41,571 nt of DNA from Nitrospiraceae bacterium UBA6905 (GTDB lineage: Bacteria; Nitrospirota; Thermodesulfovibrionia; Thermodesulfovibrionales; UBA6898): positions 1 through 41,571 of the forward strand of contig DKBH01000002.1 in the NCBI GenBank assembly GCA_002451165.1, given 5' to 3'. The notes under the pieces were generated by a model. That model saw nothing but the letters and a program-made list of their open reading frames with translations. It made no database searches and was not told the DNA's origin. Both the position numbers and the translations under genes were made by a program. Positions within the stretch are counted from its first letter, which is position 1. Each line of letters opens with the position of its first letter. This document shows positions 32,352-41,571 of this stretch, in pieces.

Positions 32352-32964
32352 GGTGACGAACCTTTTTCTCTGCGGTGTTGGCGGACAGGGAATCCTCCTT
32401 GCCAGCGAGGTCATATCATCGGCCTGCAGGAAGGCCGGATATGACATCAAACAGAGCGAAGTGCACGGCATGGCCCAGCGGGGAGGCTCTGTGGTGGCGC
32501 ACTTGCGCTTCGGGGAAAAGGTCTATTCACCGCTGATAGAGCCCGGAGGAGCGGATATTGTGCTCTCCTTCGAGCTGCTGGAGGCGCTGCGCTATCTCCC
32601 GTATATGCATAGGGATACCCGTGTCATCGTCAACACGCAGAAGATCCTCCCGGCGCCGGTTGCGACCGGTATGGATACCTATCCCCCCGATGTGATCGAT
32701 CAGTTGACGCAACGGGGGATTTCCGTCTTCCCCCTTGACGCCTTTGCCATCGCCAAGGCTGCCGGGGAAACGAGGGCGGTGAATATGGTGCTGGTCGGAG
32801 CCCTTGCCGCGCTGCTGACCTTTGATGAGAACATATTCCTTGAGGTGATCAGCGAGCGGATGCCCGAGAAAATACGGCAAAAAAACATTTCAGCGTTCCT
32901 GAAAGGGAAAGAGGCCCTGCAGGACCTACTGACGGGTTCTTTACAAACCCAAGAAAGAGGCTGA
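32344..32964 (+). CDS. iorB: Indolepyruvate ferredoxin oxidoreductase, beta subunit
   Basis: 206 residues from the ATG at 32344, with AGGAG upstream; it overlaps the iorA stop. The 2-oxoacid:acceptor oxidoreductase gamma-type domain is shown by LFLCGVGGQGILLASEVIS, SEVHGMAQRGGSVVAHLRFG and IVLSFELLEALRYL. It forms the second subunit of the IorAB complex and binds the CoA/2-oxoacid side. Translational coupling to iorA ensures equal subunit supply. Confidence 0.94.
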   Translation: MGKVTNLFLCGVGGQGILLASEVISSACRKAGYDIKQSEVHGMAQRGGSVVAHLRFGEKVYSPLIEPGGADIVLSFELLEALRYLPYMHRDTRVIVNTQKILPAPVATGMDTYPPDVIDQLTQRGISVFPLDAFAIAKAAGETRAVNMVLVGALAALLTFDENIFLEVISERMPEKIRQKNISAFLKGKEALQDLLTGSLQTQERG

Positions 32965-33108
32965 CAGGGATCGGGCGAGGGAAAAGCGCCGGAGGCAACA
33001 CAGCCAGAGCGTACGCATTACGGCACATGTCTGGCATGCTGCAGTCATTGATGTTGAGGCTCGAAGCAGCAAAGAGGTTTTTTCGCAGCCGGAATTAAGG
33101 AGAATGTC

Positions 33109-34410
33109 ATGATCTGGAACGAAGAATTCGAAACACTGCCGCGCGAGGCGCTTGAGGCCCTCCAGCTGAAGCGGCTGAAGAATCTTGTCGAGCGCGTCAC
33201 GACCGCGGTGCCCTATTACCGCAAGAAGATGGACGAGGCCGGGGTAAGACCGGCAGATATCAAGAGTCTCGCCGATCTCAGGAAACTGCCCTTTACCACA
33301 AAGGAAGACCTCCGGCTGAACTATCCCTTCGGACTCTTCGCTGTTCCCTTTGAAAAGGTGGTGAGAATCCATGCATCGTCCGGCACGACAGGAAAGCCCA
33401 CGGTCGTCGGATATACCAAGACTGACATCGAATCTTGGGCGGAGCTTATGGCACGGACGCTCGCTGCCGGCGGCGCCCACAAGGGAGACGTGGTGCACAA
33501 CGCTTACGGCTACGGCCTCTTCACGGGCGGCCTGGGCGCGCATTACGGTGCAGAGAAGCTTGGCGCAGCGGTCATCCCCATATCGGGCGGGAATTCAAAA
33601 CGCCAGATCATGATCATGCAGGATTTCGGCTCTACGGTCCTCTTGTGTACGCCTTCCTATGCGTTGAATCTCGCGGATGTCATGAAGGAAATGCAGGTCG
33701 ACCCCAAGACCCTGAAGCTCCGCGTCGGCCTTTTCGGCGCAGAACCCTGGTCCGAGAACATGCGGCAGGAAATCGAGGCGCGGCTGAATATCAAGGCGCT
33801 CGATATCTTCGGCCTGAGCGAAGTGATGGGCCCGGGTGTTGCTTCAGAATGCATCGAAGAACAGCACGGCCTCCACATCTTCGAGGACTTTTTCATCCCC
33901 GAGATCATCGATCCCGAGACCGGAGAGCCCGTTCCCCACGGGGAGGAGGGTGAACTGGTCTTTACAACCCTGACCAAGGAGGCCTTCCCCGTGATCCGCT
34001 ACCGGACCAAGGACATTTCGCGCCTGATCACCGAGCCTTGCTCCTGCGGCCGGACCTTCTACCGGATGCAGCGCATCACCGGCAGGACCGACGATATGCT
34101 CATTATCAGGGGCGTGAATGTGTTTCCGTCGCAGATCGAGCATGTGCTCATGAGCATTGAGGGGGTCGAACCCCACTACCAGATCATCGTGGACCGGCAG
34201 GCATCACTCGATGTCATGGAGGTGCAGGTCGAGGTCAGCGAGCAGATCTTCTCTGATGAGATCAAGGTCCTCGAGAAGCTCGGCAAGATGATCGAACGGG
34301 AGATCAAGGATCTGCTCGGGGTATCCTGCAAAGTGAAGCTCGTAGAGCCCAAGACCATTCAGCGTTCCGAAGGCAAGGCCAAGCGGGTGATCGATAATAG
34401 AAAATTGTAA
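33109..34410 (+). CDS. paaK: Phenylacetate-CoA ligase, copy 1
   Basis: 433 residues, typical PaaK length. AMP-forming ligase motifs: HASSGTTGKPTVVGYTK (phosphate loop), FGAEPWSENMRQEIE, FGLSEVMGPGVASEC, and in the C-terminal domain GRTDDMLIIRGVNVFPSQIE and the ending EGKAKRVIDNRK with the catalytic Lys. It activates phenylacetate or related arylacetates to CoA thioesters using ATP. It follows iorB after 144 bases and is followed by a double-ACT gene, a very common order in anaerobes. The pairing links arylacetates to IorAB. The copy at 39827 is a close paralogue. Confidence 0.95.
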   Translation: MIWNEEFETLPREALEALQLKRLKNLVERVTTAVPYYRKKMDEAGVRPADIKSLADLRKLPFTTKEDLRLNYPFGLFAVPFEKVVRIHASSGTTGKPTVVGYTKTDIESWAELMARTLAAGGAHKGDVVHNAYGYGLFTGGLGAHYGAEKLGAAVIPISGGNSKRQIMIMQDFGSTVLLCTPSYALNLADVMKEMQVDPKTLKLRVGLFGAEPWSENMRQEIEARLNIKALDIFGLSEVMGPGVASECIEEQHGLHIFEDFFIPEIIDPETGEPVPHGEEGELVFTTLTKEAFPVIRYRTKDISRLITEPCSCGRTFYRMQRITGRTDDMLIIRGVNVFPSQIEHVLMSIEGVEPHYQIIVDRQASLDVMEVQVEVSEQIFSDEIKVLEKLGKMIEREIKDLLGVSCKVKLVEPKTIQRSEGKAKRVIDNRKL

Positions 34411-34523
34411 GAAGTGAAGGGTACTAAAGTGATAGGTAAGAGAGCGCGTTGTAGTCGTCAGTGTTTTGCATCTCGCTTCTCACAGCTGACATCTAACTCT
34501 TTTTGCAGCCGGAGGTCGTTATT

Positions 34524-34955
34524 ATGAAAGTTGAGCAAATATCCATATTCCTGGAGAACAAATCGGGACGGCTTGCAGAGGTCGCGGGGGTGCTGGCAAC
34601 AGCAGGGATCAATATCCGCGCGCTTTCTCTGGCGGACACGACGGACTTCGGTATCCTGCGGCTCATCGTCAATGACACGGAAAAGGCACAGCAGGTGCTG
34701 AAAGAGAGCGGATTCACCGTCGGCAAGACCGAGGTTATTGGCGTAGAGGTTGCAGACAAGCCGGGCGGTCTAGCGGCAATACTGAATGTGATGAAGGAGA
34801 ACAACATCAATGTCGAGTACATGTACGCCTTCGTCCAGAAGTCGGCGGGCAATGCGATCATCATCTTCCGTTTCGACGAGCTCGAGAAGGCGATCGACGT
34901 GCTCCAGAAATCAGGCATTAGGATCATGAGGGGCGAAGATATCTACGCGCTCTAA
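34524..34955 (+). CDS. Tandem ACT-domain protein
   Basis: 143 residues from the ATG at 34524, which has GGAGG nine bases upstream. Two ACT domains: residues 1-68 (QISIFLENKSGRLAEVAGVL, INIRALSLADT, GILRLIV) and 70-143 (VIGVEVADKPGGLAAILNVM, INVEYMYAF, AIIIFRFDELEKAIDVL). ACT pairs bind amino acids at the interface and act as regulators; no catalytic domain is attached. The consistent neighbourhood of PaaK and Liv genes suggests it senses an aromatic or branched-chain amino acid and modulates one of these proteins. Partner not identifiable from sequence. Confidence 0.9.
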   Translation: MKVEQISIFLENKSGRLAEVAGVLATAGINIRALSLADTTDFGILRLIVNDTEKAQQVLKESGFTVGKTEVIGVEVADKPGGLAAILNVMKENNINVEYMYAFVQKSAGNAIIIFRFDELEKAIDVLQKSGIRIMRGEDIYAL

Positions 34956-34992
34956 TCTTCTGTACACCAAATTTTCGAAGGAGGGAATTGGT

Positions 34993-36156
34993 ATGAAAGT
35001 AGCAAAGTGGGCAGTACTGTTTTTGGCCATGACGCTCATGGCTGTATCACCGGTCCTTGCAAAGGAGGCGATCAAGATAGGAGCCATCCTTGCGGTCACC
35101 GGTCCGGCTGCATTCCTTGGCGCGCCGGAGGCAAAGACGCTCGAAATGCTTGTCGCCGAGATCAACAAGAAAGGCGGCATCAAGGGCGATAAGATAGAGC
35201 TCATCATCAAAGACTCCGGGGCAAGCCCGGAAAAGGCGATCTCCTTTGCAAAGCAGCTCATAGAAGAAGACAAGGTCTTCGCCATTATCGGGCCGTCGAC
35301 GAGCGGCGAGACCATGAAGATCAAGAGCACCGCCGAAGAGGGCAAGACGATTTTACTGTCCTGCGCGGCTGCCGAGGTGATCGTCAATCCTGTGGCGAAA
35401 TATGTCTTCAAGACGCCTCAAAAGGACAGCTACGCGGTTATCAAGATCTTCGAGGAGATGAAGAAGATGGGCATCTCGAAGATCGGCGTGCTGAGCAGCA
35501 ACACCGGATTCGGCAAGGCAGGCAAAGAACAGATCGAGAAACTGGCTCCTGAGCACGGCATCACGATCCTGGTCAACGAGGTCTATGACAAGGCCGCGAG
35601 CGATCTCACGGCAGAGGTAACCAAGCTGAAGGCCGCCAACGTCGAGGCGCTCCTGAACTGGTCCATTGAGCCCGCCCAATCCATAGTAATTAAGAATGCC
35701 CGGCAGATCGGCCTCACGGTGCCGATCTTTCAGAGCCACGGCTTCGGCAACATCGAATACGTGAAGGCTGCCGGCGCTGCCGCTGAAGGGGTCATCTTCC
35801 CCGCAGGCAGACTGCTTGTCGCGGATACGCTGCCGAAAAGCAATCCCCAGAAGGCAGTCCTCATCAAGTACAAGAAAGATTATGAGACAAAATACAAGGA
35901 AGATGCCAGCACCTTCGGTGGTCATGCATATGACGCGTTCATGATCCTGGCAAAGGCGATCGAGACCGCCGGCACAGACCGGGAGAAAGTACGGGACGCC
36001 ATTGAAAACCTGAAAGGATTCATCGGTACGGGCGGCGTATTCAACTTCTCTGCCCAGGACCACAATGGATTGGACATAAACTCATTCGAAATGCTCACGG
36101 TCAAGAACGGCAAGTTCGCATTATTGCCTGAACCGGCGACACCGAAAAAGAAATAG
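34993..36156 (+). CDS. livK: ABC transporter substrate-binding protein, branched-chain amino acid type
   Basis: 387 residues. A signal peptide of about 23 residues (MKVAKWAVLFLAMTLMAVSP, cleavage after VLA) and no lipobox Cys, so a periplasmic protein. The type I periplasmic-binding fold starts KIGAILAVTGPAAFLGAPEA and continues FAIIGPSTSGETMK, KIGVLSSNTGFGKAG, HGFGNIEYV and GGHAYDAFMILAKAI. Family members bind Leu/Ile/Val, but relatives bind aromatic compounds, which would suit the PaaK/Ior neighbours. AAGGAGG precedes the ATG. It heads the livKHMGF operon. Confidence 0.94.
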   Translation: MKVAKWAVLFLAMTLMAVSPVLAKEAIKIGAILAVTGPAAFLGAPEAKTLEMLVAEINKKGGIKGDKIELIIKDSGASPEKAISFAKQLIEEDKVFAIIGPSTSGETMKIKSTAEEGKTILLSCAAAEVIVNPVAKYVFKTPQKDSYAVIKIFEEMKKMGISKIGVLSSNTGFGKAGKEQIEKLAPEHGITILVNEVYDKAASDLTAEVTKLKAANVEALLNWSIEPAQSIVIKNARQIGLTVPIFQSHGFGNIEYVKAAGAAAEGVIFPAGRLLVADTLPKSNPQKAVLIKYKKDYETKYKEDASTFGGHAYDAFMILAKAIETAGTDREKVRDAIENLKGFIGTGGVFNFSAQDHNGLDINSFEMLTVKNGKFALLPEPATPKKK

Positions 36157-36180
36157 ATTTCACCTATCAGCAGCAGTCGT

Positions 36181-36222
36181 GTTCGGGAGCATTCGGGAGT
36201 ATCCTGCATGCTCCCGAATTTT
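36181..36222 (+). terminator. Hairpin with two competing 5' arms between livK and livH
   Basis: ATGCTCCCGAAT (36208-36219) can pair either with ATTCGGGAGTAT (36191-36202; loop CCTGC) or with the upstream near-copy GTTCGGGAGCAT (36181-36192), followed by TTTG. It probably stabilises livK mRNA or partly terminates, so that more binding protein than permease is made. Confidence 0.6.
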
Positions 36223-36234
36223 GTCTGAAAAAGA

Positions 36235-37125
36235 ATGAACATTGAACTTTTCTTGCAATATCTTGTGGCAGGAGTCACCTACGGCACGATCTACGCCATC
36301 GTAGCCATAGGGTTCAATATCATTTACAATACGACCGGCATCATCAATTTTGCCCAGGGCGAATTCGTGATGCTCGGCGGCATGACCGCGGTCACCCTAC
36401 ATGCTTTTCTCCCGCTGCCCGCCGCCATCCTGTCAGCGGTCATCATAACCATGATCGTCGGGGCCATGATCGAGATCACGTTCATCCGGTGGCTTGCCAG
36501 CCCGTCCGTACTCCGCATGATCATCATCACGATCGGCATCTCGATCCTGCTTCGGGAAATAGCGCTGCACGTCTGGGGGGCCGGAGTCAAGGCCCTGCCT
36601 TATTTCACGGGTACGGCTGTTTCGTCCATATCCATCGGCGACGTCCACATCTCTCCACAGGTTCTCTGGGTCGTGGGGGTCTCCTCGGTCATGGTCATCT
36701 GCCTGAATCTCTTTTTCAGCTATACGCAGCCCGGCAGAAAGATGCGGGCCTGCTCGACAAACCGCACTGCAGCAAGGCTCTGCGGCATAAACACCAAAAA
36801 CATGGTGACCCTTTCCTTTGTGCTGAGCGCAGGCATCGGTGCTCTTGCCGGCTGCGTTGTCTCGCCCATAACCTATATCCAGTACGACGGCGGAACAGCC
36901 CTTGCCATAAAAGGATTCACCGTGGCGATTCTCGGCGGTCTCGGTAACAGTATGGCAGCGGTCGCTGCGGGTTTGATCCTCGGTATACTTGAATCGTTCA
37001 GCATATGGGTCATGCCGACGGCATTCAAGGACGTCATCTCCATCTCCATATTGCTGCTCATCCTTTTCGTTCGTCCGAGCGGCCTTTTCGGCAGCAAAGA
37101 GGCTGCGCAGCTGAAGGAGTTCTGA
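36235..37125 (+). CDS. livH: Branched-chain amino acid ABC transporter permease LivH
   Basis: 296 residues with about eight membrane helices. LivH signatures: YGTIYAIVAIGFNIIYNTTG, INFAQGEFVMLGGM, the cytoplasmic loop with RACSTNRTAARLCGIN (EAA-like coupling region) and GGLGNSMAAVAAGLILGILE. It forms the membrane channel with LivM. The ATG lies 15 bases after the livK-livH hairpin and has no strong Shine-Dalgarno. The stop TGA is immediately followed by the livM ATG. Confidence 0.94.
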   Translation: MNIELFLQYLVAGVTYGTIYAIVAIGFNIIYNTTGIINFAQGEFVMLGGMTAVTLHAFLPLPAAILSAVIITMIVGAMIEITFIRWLASPSVLRMIIITIGISILLREIALHVWGAGVKALPYFTGTAVSSISIGDVHISPQVLWVVGVSSVMVICLNLFFSYTQPGRKMRACSTNRTAARLCGINTKNMVTLSFVLSAGIGALAGCVVSPITYIQYDGGTALAIKGFTVAILGGLGNSMAAVAAGLILGILESFSIWVMPTAFKDVISISILLLILFVRPSGLFGSKEAAQLKEF

Positions 37126-38204
37126 TGACACGGAATAGACATCTTCAGGTCTTCCTGTTGATTGCAGTAATAATAGCTACGCAGCTTGCGACCATGCTCA
37201 CGGACACGCAGCATTATCTGACCCAACTCACTATGTCGGGCTATTATGCGCTGGTAATCATCGGGCTCTGCCTGTTGATCGGCTATGCCGGCCAGATATC
37301 CCTCGGCCACGCCGGTTTTTTTGCGATCGGCGGCTACACCTCGGCATTCTTGACAACCTATGATCTGAGCCCTGTCAGGGACAAGGCGTTCATAGTGCTG
37401 CTTTCCCGCATGGGACTGTTGGTCAGCACCGAGGACCTCTACGGCGGGCAGGTGCTTCACCTCCATCCGTGGGCAGCGTTCCTCATTGCCATTATTTGTA
37501 CCATCATCATCGCCTACGCTGTGGGGGGGCCGGTGCTGAAGCTCAAGGGGCATTACCTAGCCATGGCAACGCTCGGCTTCGGCACGATCGTCTATAAGGT
37601 CGTGCTCGGGACGGAGGGATTAGGGGCGGCCGACGGCATTTCCGATGTGCCGGGGTTCACACTCCTTCCGGGTAGTGAGGTGAGCGGGAAACTGTCCCAG
37701 CGCATCACAAACTACTATATCGCCTGGGGTCTCGTCATCTTCGGTATGGTCCTGCTGTTGAACCTCGTTCATTCCCGCGTTGGCAGGGCGTTGCGGTCGA
37801 TTCATGGCGCTGAGGACGCTGCCAATGCCATGGGGATCAATACCGGCAGGTACAAGCTGAACATGTTTGTCATCAGTGCCGTCTTTGCCGCGATCGGCGG
37901 TGTCTTCCTTACCCACTACAACGGCGGGATAGGACCATCGGAGGCCTCCATCATGAAGTCGGTGCGGTATGTCGCCATCGTCGCCGTCGGCGGCATGGCC
38001 AATCTCTGGGGTGCGCTGGTCATGGGCTCTGTCCTGAACTTCCTCTCCCTCAGGGGCTATTTCGGCTCCTATGATGATGCGGTCTTCGGGGTAATCCTGA
38101 TCATCATTATGCTCTTTACGCCCGAAGGGCTCTTGCGCAGGGACCTGTTCAGCGATATTCGGGAAGTCTTCGGCACAGGGAAAGACCGGGGGGAGCGGGC
38201 CTAA
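37125..38204 (+). CDS. livM: Branched-chain amino acid ABC transporter permease LivM
   Basis: 359 residues from the ATG at 37125, preceded by AAGGAG; a longer open frame from 37005 is only overlap with livH. Membrane permease with LLIGYAGQISLGHAGFFAIGGY, the coupling-loop segment RALRSIHGAEDAANAMGIN, and GGMANLWGALVMGSVLNFLS. An insert of about 35 residues (after LTTYDLSP, to GGQVLHLHP) between the second and third helices is larger than in E. coli LivM. It overlaps livG by one base. Confidence 0.94.
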   Translation: MTRNRHLQVFLLIAVIIATQLATMLTDTQHYLTQLTMSGYYALVIIGLCLLIGYAGQISLGHAGFFAIGGYTSAFLTTYDLSPVRDKAFIVLLSRMGLLVSTEDLYGGQVLHLHPWAAFLIAIICTIIIAYAVGGPVLKLKGHYLAMATLGFGTIVYKVVLGTEGLGAADGISDVPGFTLLPGSEVSGKLSQRITNYYIAWGLVIFGMVLLLNLVHSRVGRALRSIHGAEDAANAMGINTGRYKLNMFVISAVFAAIGGVFLTHYNGGIGPSEASIMKSVRYVAIVAVGGMANLWGALVMGSVLNFLSLRGYFGSYDDAVFGVILIIIMLFTPEGLLRRDLFSDIREVFGTGKDRGERA

Positions 38205-38960
38205 TGGCCATACTCGATGTGCGGGATCTGAACAAGAGCTTCGGCGGTCTCCAGGCGGTTAAGGATGTGGGCTTCAGGGTCACGGCAGGCTCGATAAAAG
38301 CCCTTATAGGGCCCAACGGGGCCGGTAAGACAACGCTCTTCAATCTTATTTCAGGCGTACTGAGCCCTGATTCCGGGACCATTCTCTTCGGGGAAATGCC
38401 GGTCCAGGGGATGAAGCCGCACCAGATAGCTGAAAAAGGCATAGCACGTACGTTCCAGCATATCCGGCTGTTTCCCAAGATGACGGCCATCGAGAACATC
38501 ATGATCGGCAGGCATACGCACAGCAGAGCAGGCTTTATATCGGGCATGCTCAGCCTGCCCGGGACGTGGAAGGAAGAAAGCCGCATCAGAAATCGGTCCC
38601 GGGAGATCATGGAATTTCTCGGGATCAGTTCACTGGCCGAAAGCGAATCAACCAGTCTTGCCTACGGACAGCAGCGGATTGTCGAGCTTGGCCGGGCGCT
38701 TGCTTGTGAGCCGAAATTGCTGCTCCTGGACGAACCTGCTGCCGGGCTCAACATGAAAGAGACTGCCGAAATGGCCGACCTCATCACCAAGGTGCGGGAT
38801 CTGGGCATTACCGTGCTCCTCGTTGAACACGACATGTCGCTGGTCATGAACATTTCGGACGAAGTGATTGTCCTGAGCTACGGCGAGAAGATCGCCGATG
38901 ATGTCCCGCTCGCCATCCAGAAGAACGCCGAAGTGATCAGGGTCTACCTGGGAGAAGCAG

Positions 38961-38968
<8 letters not shown>
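38204..38968 (+). CDS. livG: Branched-chain amino acid ABC transporter ATPase LivG
   Basis: 254 residues. Walker A GPNGAGKTT, Q-loop ARTFQHIRLF, a signature region SLAYGQQRIVELGRALA (in the LSGGQ position, as usual for LivG), Walker B LLLLDEPAAGLN and switch His in LLVEHDMSLV. The long insert after the Q-loop (RHTHSRAGFISGMLSLPG) is characteristic of LivG. It energises transport with LivF and overlaps livF by eight bases. Confidence 0.95.
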
Positions 38969-39698
<730 letters not shown>

Positions 39699-39786
39699 CT
39701 GCCGCGATGGTGGAGAGTGTCAGCGGCAGAATTATCGTGATCCGTGTCGGAAGTCGCTGTCAGGTGACATGATGCCTTGCCTGACA
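39699..39786 (+). promoter_or_regulatory. Two hairpins in the leader of the second paaK
   Basis: CTGCCGC (39699-39705) with GCGGCAG (39723-39729), and TGTCAGG (39758-39764) with CCTGACA (39780-39786). The first starts at the livF stop and may terminate or punctuate the operon; the second is in the untranslated leader of paaK copy 2. No T-run follows either. Confidence 0.35.
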
Positions 39787-39826
39787 AGCACCACCGGCAC
39801 GGACAGATCTGAACCGGAGGTTTTTT

Positions 39827-41125
39827 ATGTACTGGGATCCTGAAAATGAATGCATGAACAGGGAGGACCTTGAACAGCTTCAGCTCGAGCGGCTTGAGGC
39901 GACGCTGAACAGGGTATACCTGAATGTCCCCTTTTATCACCGGAAATTCAAGGAACTGGACATCGACCCCGAGAGCATCCGCGCCCTGGCCGACATCCGC
40001 AAGCTTCCCTTTACCACGAAGAACGACCTGCGGGACAATTATCCCTACGGGCTTTTTGCCGTGCCGTTGCGGGAGGTGGTCAGGATCCACGCCTCCTCGG
40101 GAACGACCGGGATGTCGACCGTGGTCGGCTATACGAAGAACGACATCAAGACGTGGTCGAACCTTGTTGCCCGGGTGCTCACTGCCGGCGGCGTCACGAA
40201 GGACGATGTAGTGCAGATCGCCTTCGGCTACAGCCTTTTCACGGGCGGTTTCGGCCTGCACTACGGAGCAGAACGCATCGGCGCGTCGGTCATCCCGATC
40301 TCCAGCGGTAACACCGCCCGGCAGATCAAGATCATGCAGGACTTTAAGACCACTGCCCTTGTCTGCACGCCGAGCTACGCCCTCCTGATTGCCGACACGA
40401 TCCACGAGATGGGCATCAACATCAATTCCCTCTCTCTGAAATACGGCCTCTTCGGTGCGGAGCCATGGTCGGAAAAGATGCGACAGGAGATACAGGACAA
40501 GCTCAAGATCATCGCAACGGACAACTACGGCCTGAGTGAGGTTATGGGTCCCGGTGTTGCTGGCGAATGCATGGAGCGGAATGGCCTGCATATCAATGAG
40601 GACCATTTTCTCGTCGAGATCATCGATCCCAAGACGCTCGAACCGATGCCAACCGGCATGGTGGGCGAACTGGTGATTACCACCCTCACGAAAGAGGCCT
40701 TCCCGGTTATCAGGTTCCGGACCCGCGATCTTACCCGTCTCATCACGGAGCCCTGCCCCTGCGGCAGAAAGACCCTCCGCATGCAGCGTGTCATGGGCAG
40801 GACCGACGACATGCTGATCATCAGGGGCGTGAATGTCTTCCCGTTGCAGATCGAGAATGTGCTGATGAGCATCGAAGGCACCGAACCCCATTACCAGATC
40901 GTGGTCGACCGCAAGGGAGCCCTGGACGACGTGACCGTCATGGTGGAGGTATCGGAATCGATCTTCTTCGATGAGATGAAGAAGCAGCACGAGCTGATCG
41001 AGACGATTAAAAAGCGGCTTTCGTCGGAGCTGAATATCTCGGTGAACGTAAAACTGGTCGAGAAGAAATCCCTCGAACGCACCGACGGCAAGGCCAAAAG
41101 GGTGATCGACAACCGGAAGATATGA
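39827..41125 (+). CDS. paaK: Phenylacetate-CoA ligase, copy 2
   Basis: 432 residues. Same motifs as copy 1: HASSGTTGMSTVVGYTK, FGAEPWSEKMRQEIQ, YGLSEVMGPGVAGEC, GRTDDMLIIRGVNVFPLQIE and DGKAKRVIDNRK. The two copies are colinear without gaps but differ in the segment TGKPTVV versus TGMSTVV and in the substrate-pocket region, so they may prefer different aryl acids (for example phenylacetate versus indole- or 4-hydroxyphenylacetate). CCGGAGG is placed well before the ATG. It ends 153 bases before the DAHP synthase gene. Confidence 0.95.
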   Translation: MYWDPENECMNREDLEQLQLERLEATLNRVYLNVPFYHRKFKELDIDPESIRALADIRKLPFTTKNDLRDNYPYGLFAVPLREVVRIHASSGTTGMSTVVGYTKNDIKTWSNLVARVLTAGGVTKDDVVQIAFGYSLFTGGFGLHYGAERIGASVIPISSGNTARQIKIMQDFKTTALVCTPSYALLIADTIHEMGININSLSLKYGLFGAEPWSEKMRQEIQDKLKIIATDNYGLSEVMGPGVAGECMERNGLHINEDHFLVEIIDPKTLEPMPTGMVGELVITTLTKEAFPVIRFRTRDLTRLITEPCPCGRKTLRMQRVMGRTDDMLIIRGVNVFPLQIENVLMSIEGTEPHYQIVVDRKGALDDVTVMVEVSESIFFDEMKKQHELIETIKKRLSSELNISVNVKLVEKKSLERTDGKAKRVIDNRKI

Positions 41126-41278
41126 TACCGGCAAAGGGAACCGTGCTCCGGGTGGTATATCCGCTGCATGCGGTCACCTGCGGGCTGCTCTCCGGTAGTC
41201 TCATGCCCTGAGCATACATAAACAGGATCAGATAGGTTACAATTATTACCTGCAGAATAAAACAAAGCGAGGAGAATT

Positions 41279-41571
41279 ATGAGCTTTCAGTACGTGCGTG
41301 AGATGCCGAGCGTGAAGGAGATCATGCAGACCATGCCCCTGTCTGCAAGTCTGAAGAAGCTGAAACAGAAACGCGACGATGAGATAAGGGAGGTGTTTGA
41401 ACGGAACAGCGACAAGTTCCTGATAATCATCGGCCCCTGCTCTGCTGACGATGAGGATGCGGTCTGCGATTACGTTTCGCGTCTTGCCCGGGTGCAGGAG
41501 GAAGTCAGGGACAAGCTGATCATCATCCCCCGCATCTATACGAACAAACCCCGGACAACGGGAGAAGGGTA
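41279..41571 (+). CDS. 3-deoxy-7-phosphoheptulonate synthase, class I AroF/G type (partial)
   Basis: 97 codons to the right edge, starting MSFQYVREMPSVKEIMQTMP with AGCGAGGAG upstream. LIIIGPCSADDEDAVCDYV followed by LIIIPRIYTNKPRTT is the class I DAHP synthase N-terminus (GPCS and R-Y-x-x-KPRT motifs). The enzyme condenses phosphoenolpyruvate and erythrose 4-phosphate, the first step of aromatic amino acid synthesis. Its N-terminal extension normally carries feedback regulation by Phe, Tyr or Trp. Placed after two PaaK ligases and IorAB, it suggests the block has an aromatic amino acid theme. Confidence 0.93.
   Translation, partial: MSFQYVREMPSVKEIMQTMPLSASLKKLKQKRDDEIREVFERNSDKFLIIIGPCSADDEDAVCDYVSRLARVQEEVRDKLIIIPRIYTNKPRTTGEG

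Overview
The window looks like a chromosome segment from an anaerobic, Gram-negative bacterium, plausibly Nitrospirota or a deltaproteobacterial relative. That placement is an inference from gene content: lipoproteins with lipoboxes, an LpxL-type acyltransferase, PilZ, a ferredoxin-linked indolepyruvate oxidoreductase, several radical SAM enzymes including two of B12-binding type, and liv transport next to phenylacetate-CoA ligases. Most of the DNA is GC-rich and tightly packed. Two stretches are clearly AT-rich, about 550-3130 and about 21550-25960, and look acquired.

Layout. 1-399: 5' end of a [2Fe-2S] subunit of a molybdenum hydroxylase. About 550-2910: small unrelated genes on the minus strand (orphan ORF, HNH nuclease, membrane protein, DUF1566 protein) separated by three 90-101 bp attC-like imperfect palindromes, resembling an integron cassette array without an integrase in view. 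3133-5676: RluA-type pseudouridine synthase, RlmN and an SlyD-like FKBP. 5793-11528: a plus-strand operon of acyltransferase, FabG-like reductase, ACP, dehydratase, thioesterase, MMPL exporter and GT2 glycosyltransferase, i.e. an acyl-ACP/lipid-type pathway with no ketosynthase visible. 11907-13998: DUF6982-like protein, double-PilZ protein and TauE/SafE exporter. 14075-21328: two paralogous B12-type radical SAM proteins, a LolA/LolB-like lipoprotein, an SPASM radical SAM protein, an LpxL-like acyltransferase and a methyltransferase interrupted by an in-frame UGA exactly where the family has a conserved Cys (selenocysteine candidate).

21377-25911: the most unusual part. A host dCMP deaminase gene is cut off after about 57 codons and directly followed by an AT-rich three-gene operon: a two-domain dCTP deaminase, a radical SAM protein with viperin-like features, and a 675-residue fusion of a terpene-cyclase-like alpha-helical repeat domain with a calcineurin-like metallophosphoesterase. 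A 16-bp perfect hairpin follows the operon. Two of the three genes point to cytidine nucleotide chemistry, so the operon is a candidate undescribed antiviral (nucleotide-targeting) system.

25980-41571: MrfA-like helicase, secreted thioredoxin-like protein, amidohydrolase and a lipoprotein, followed by a plus-strand aryl-acid / amino-acid block: iorA-iorB, paaK, a double-ACT protein, livK-livH-livM-livG-livF, a second paaK, and the start of a DAHP synthase gene. IorAB and the two PaaK ligases would interconvert arylpyruvates, arylacetates and arylacetyl-CoAs; Liv could import the amino acids. The DAHP synthase and ACT protein hint at a link to aromatic amino acid synthesis. No rRNA, tRNA, CRISPR array, transposase or integrase was recognised.
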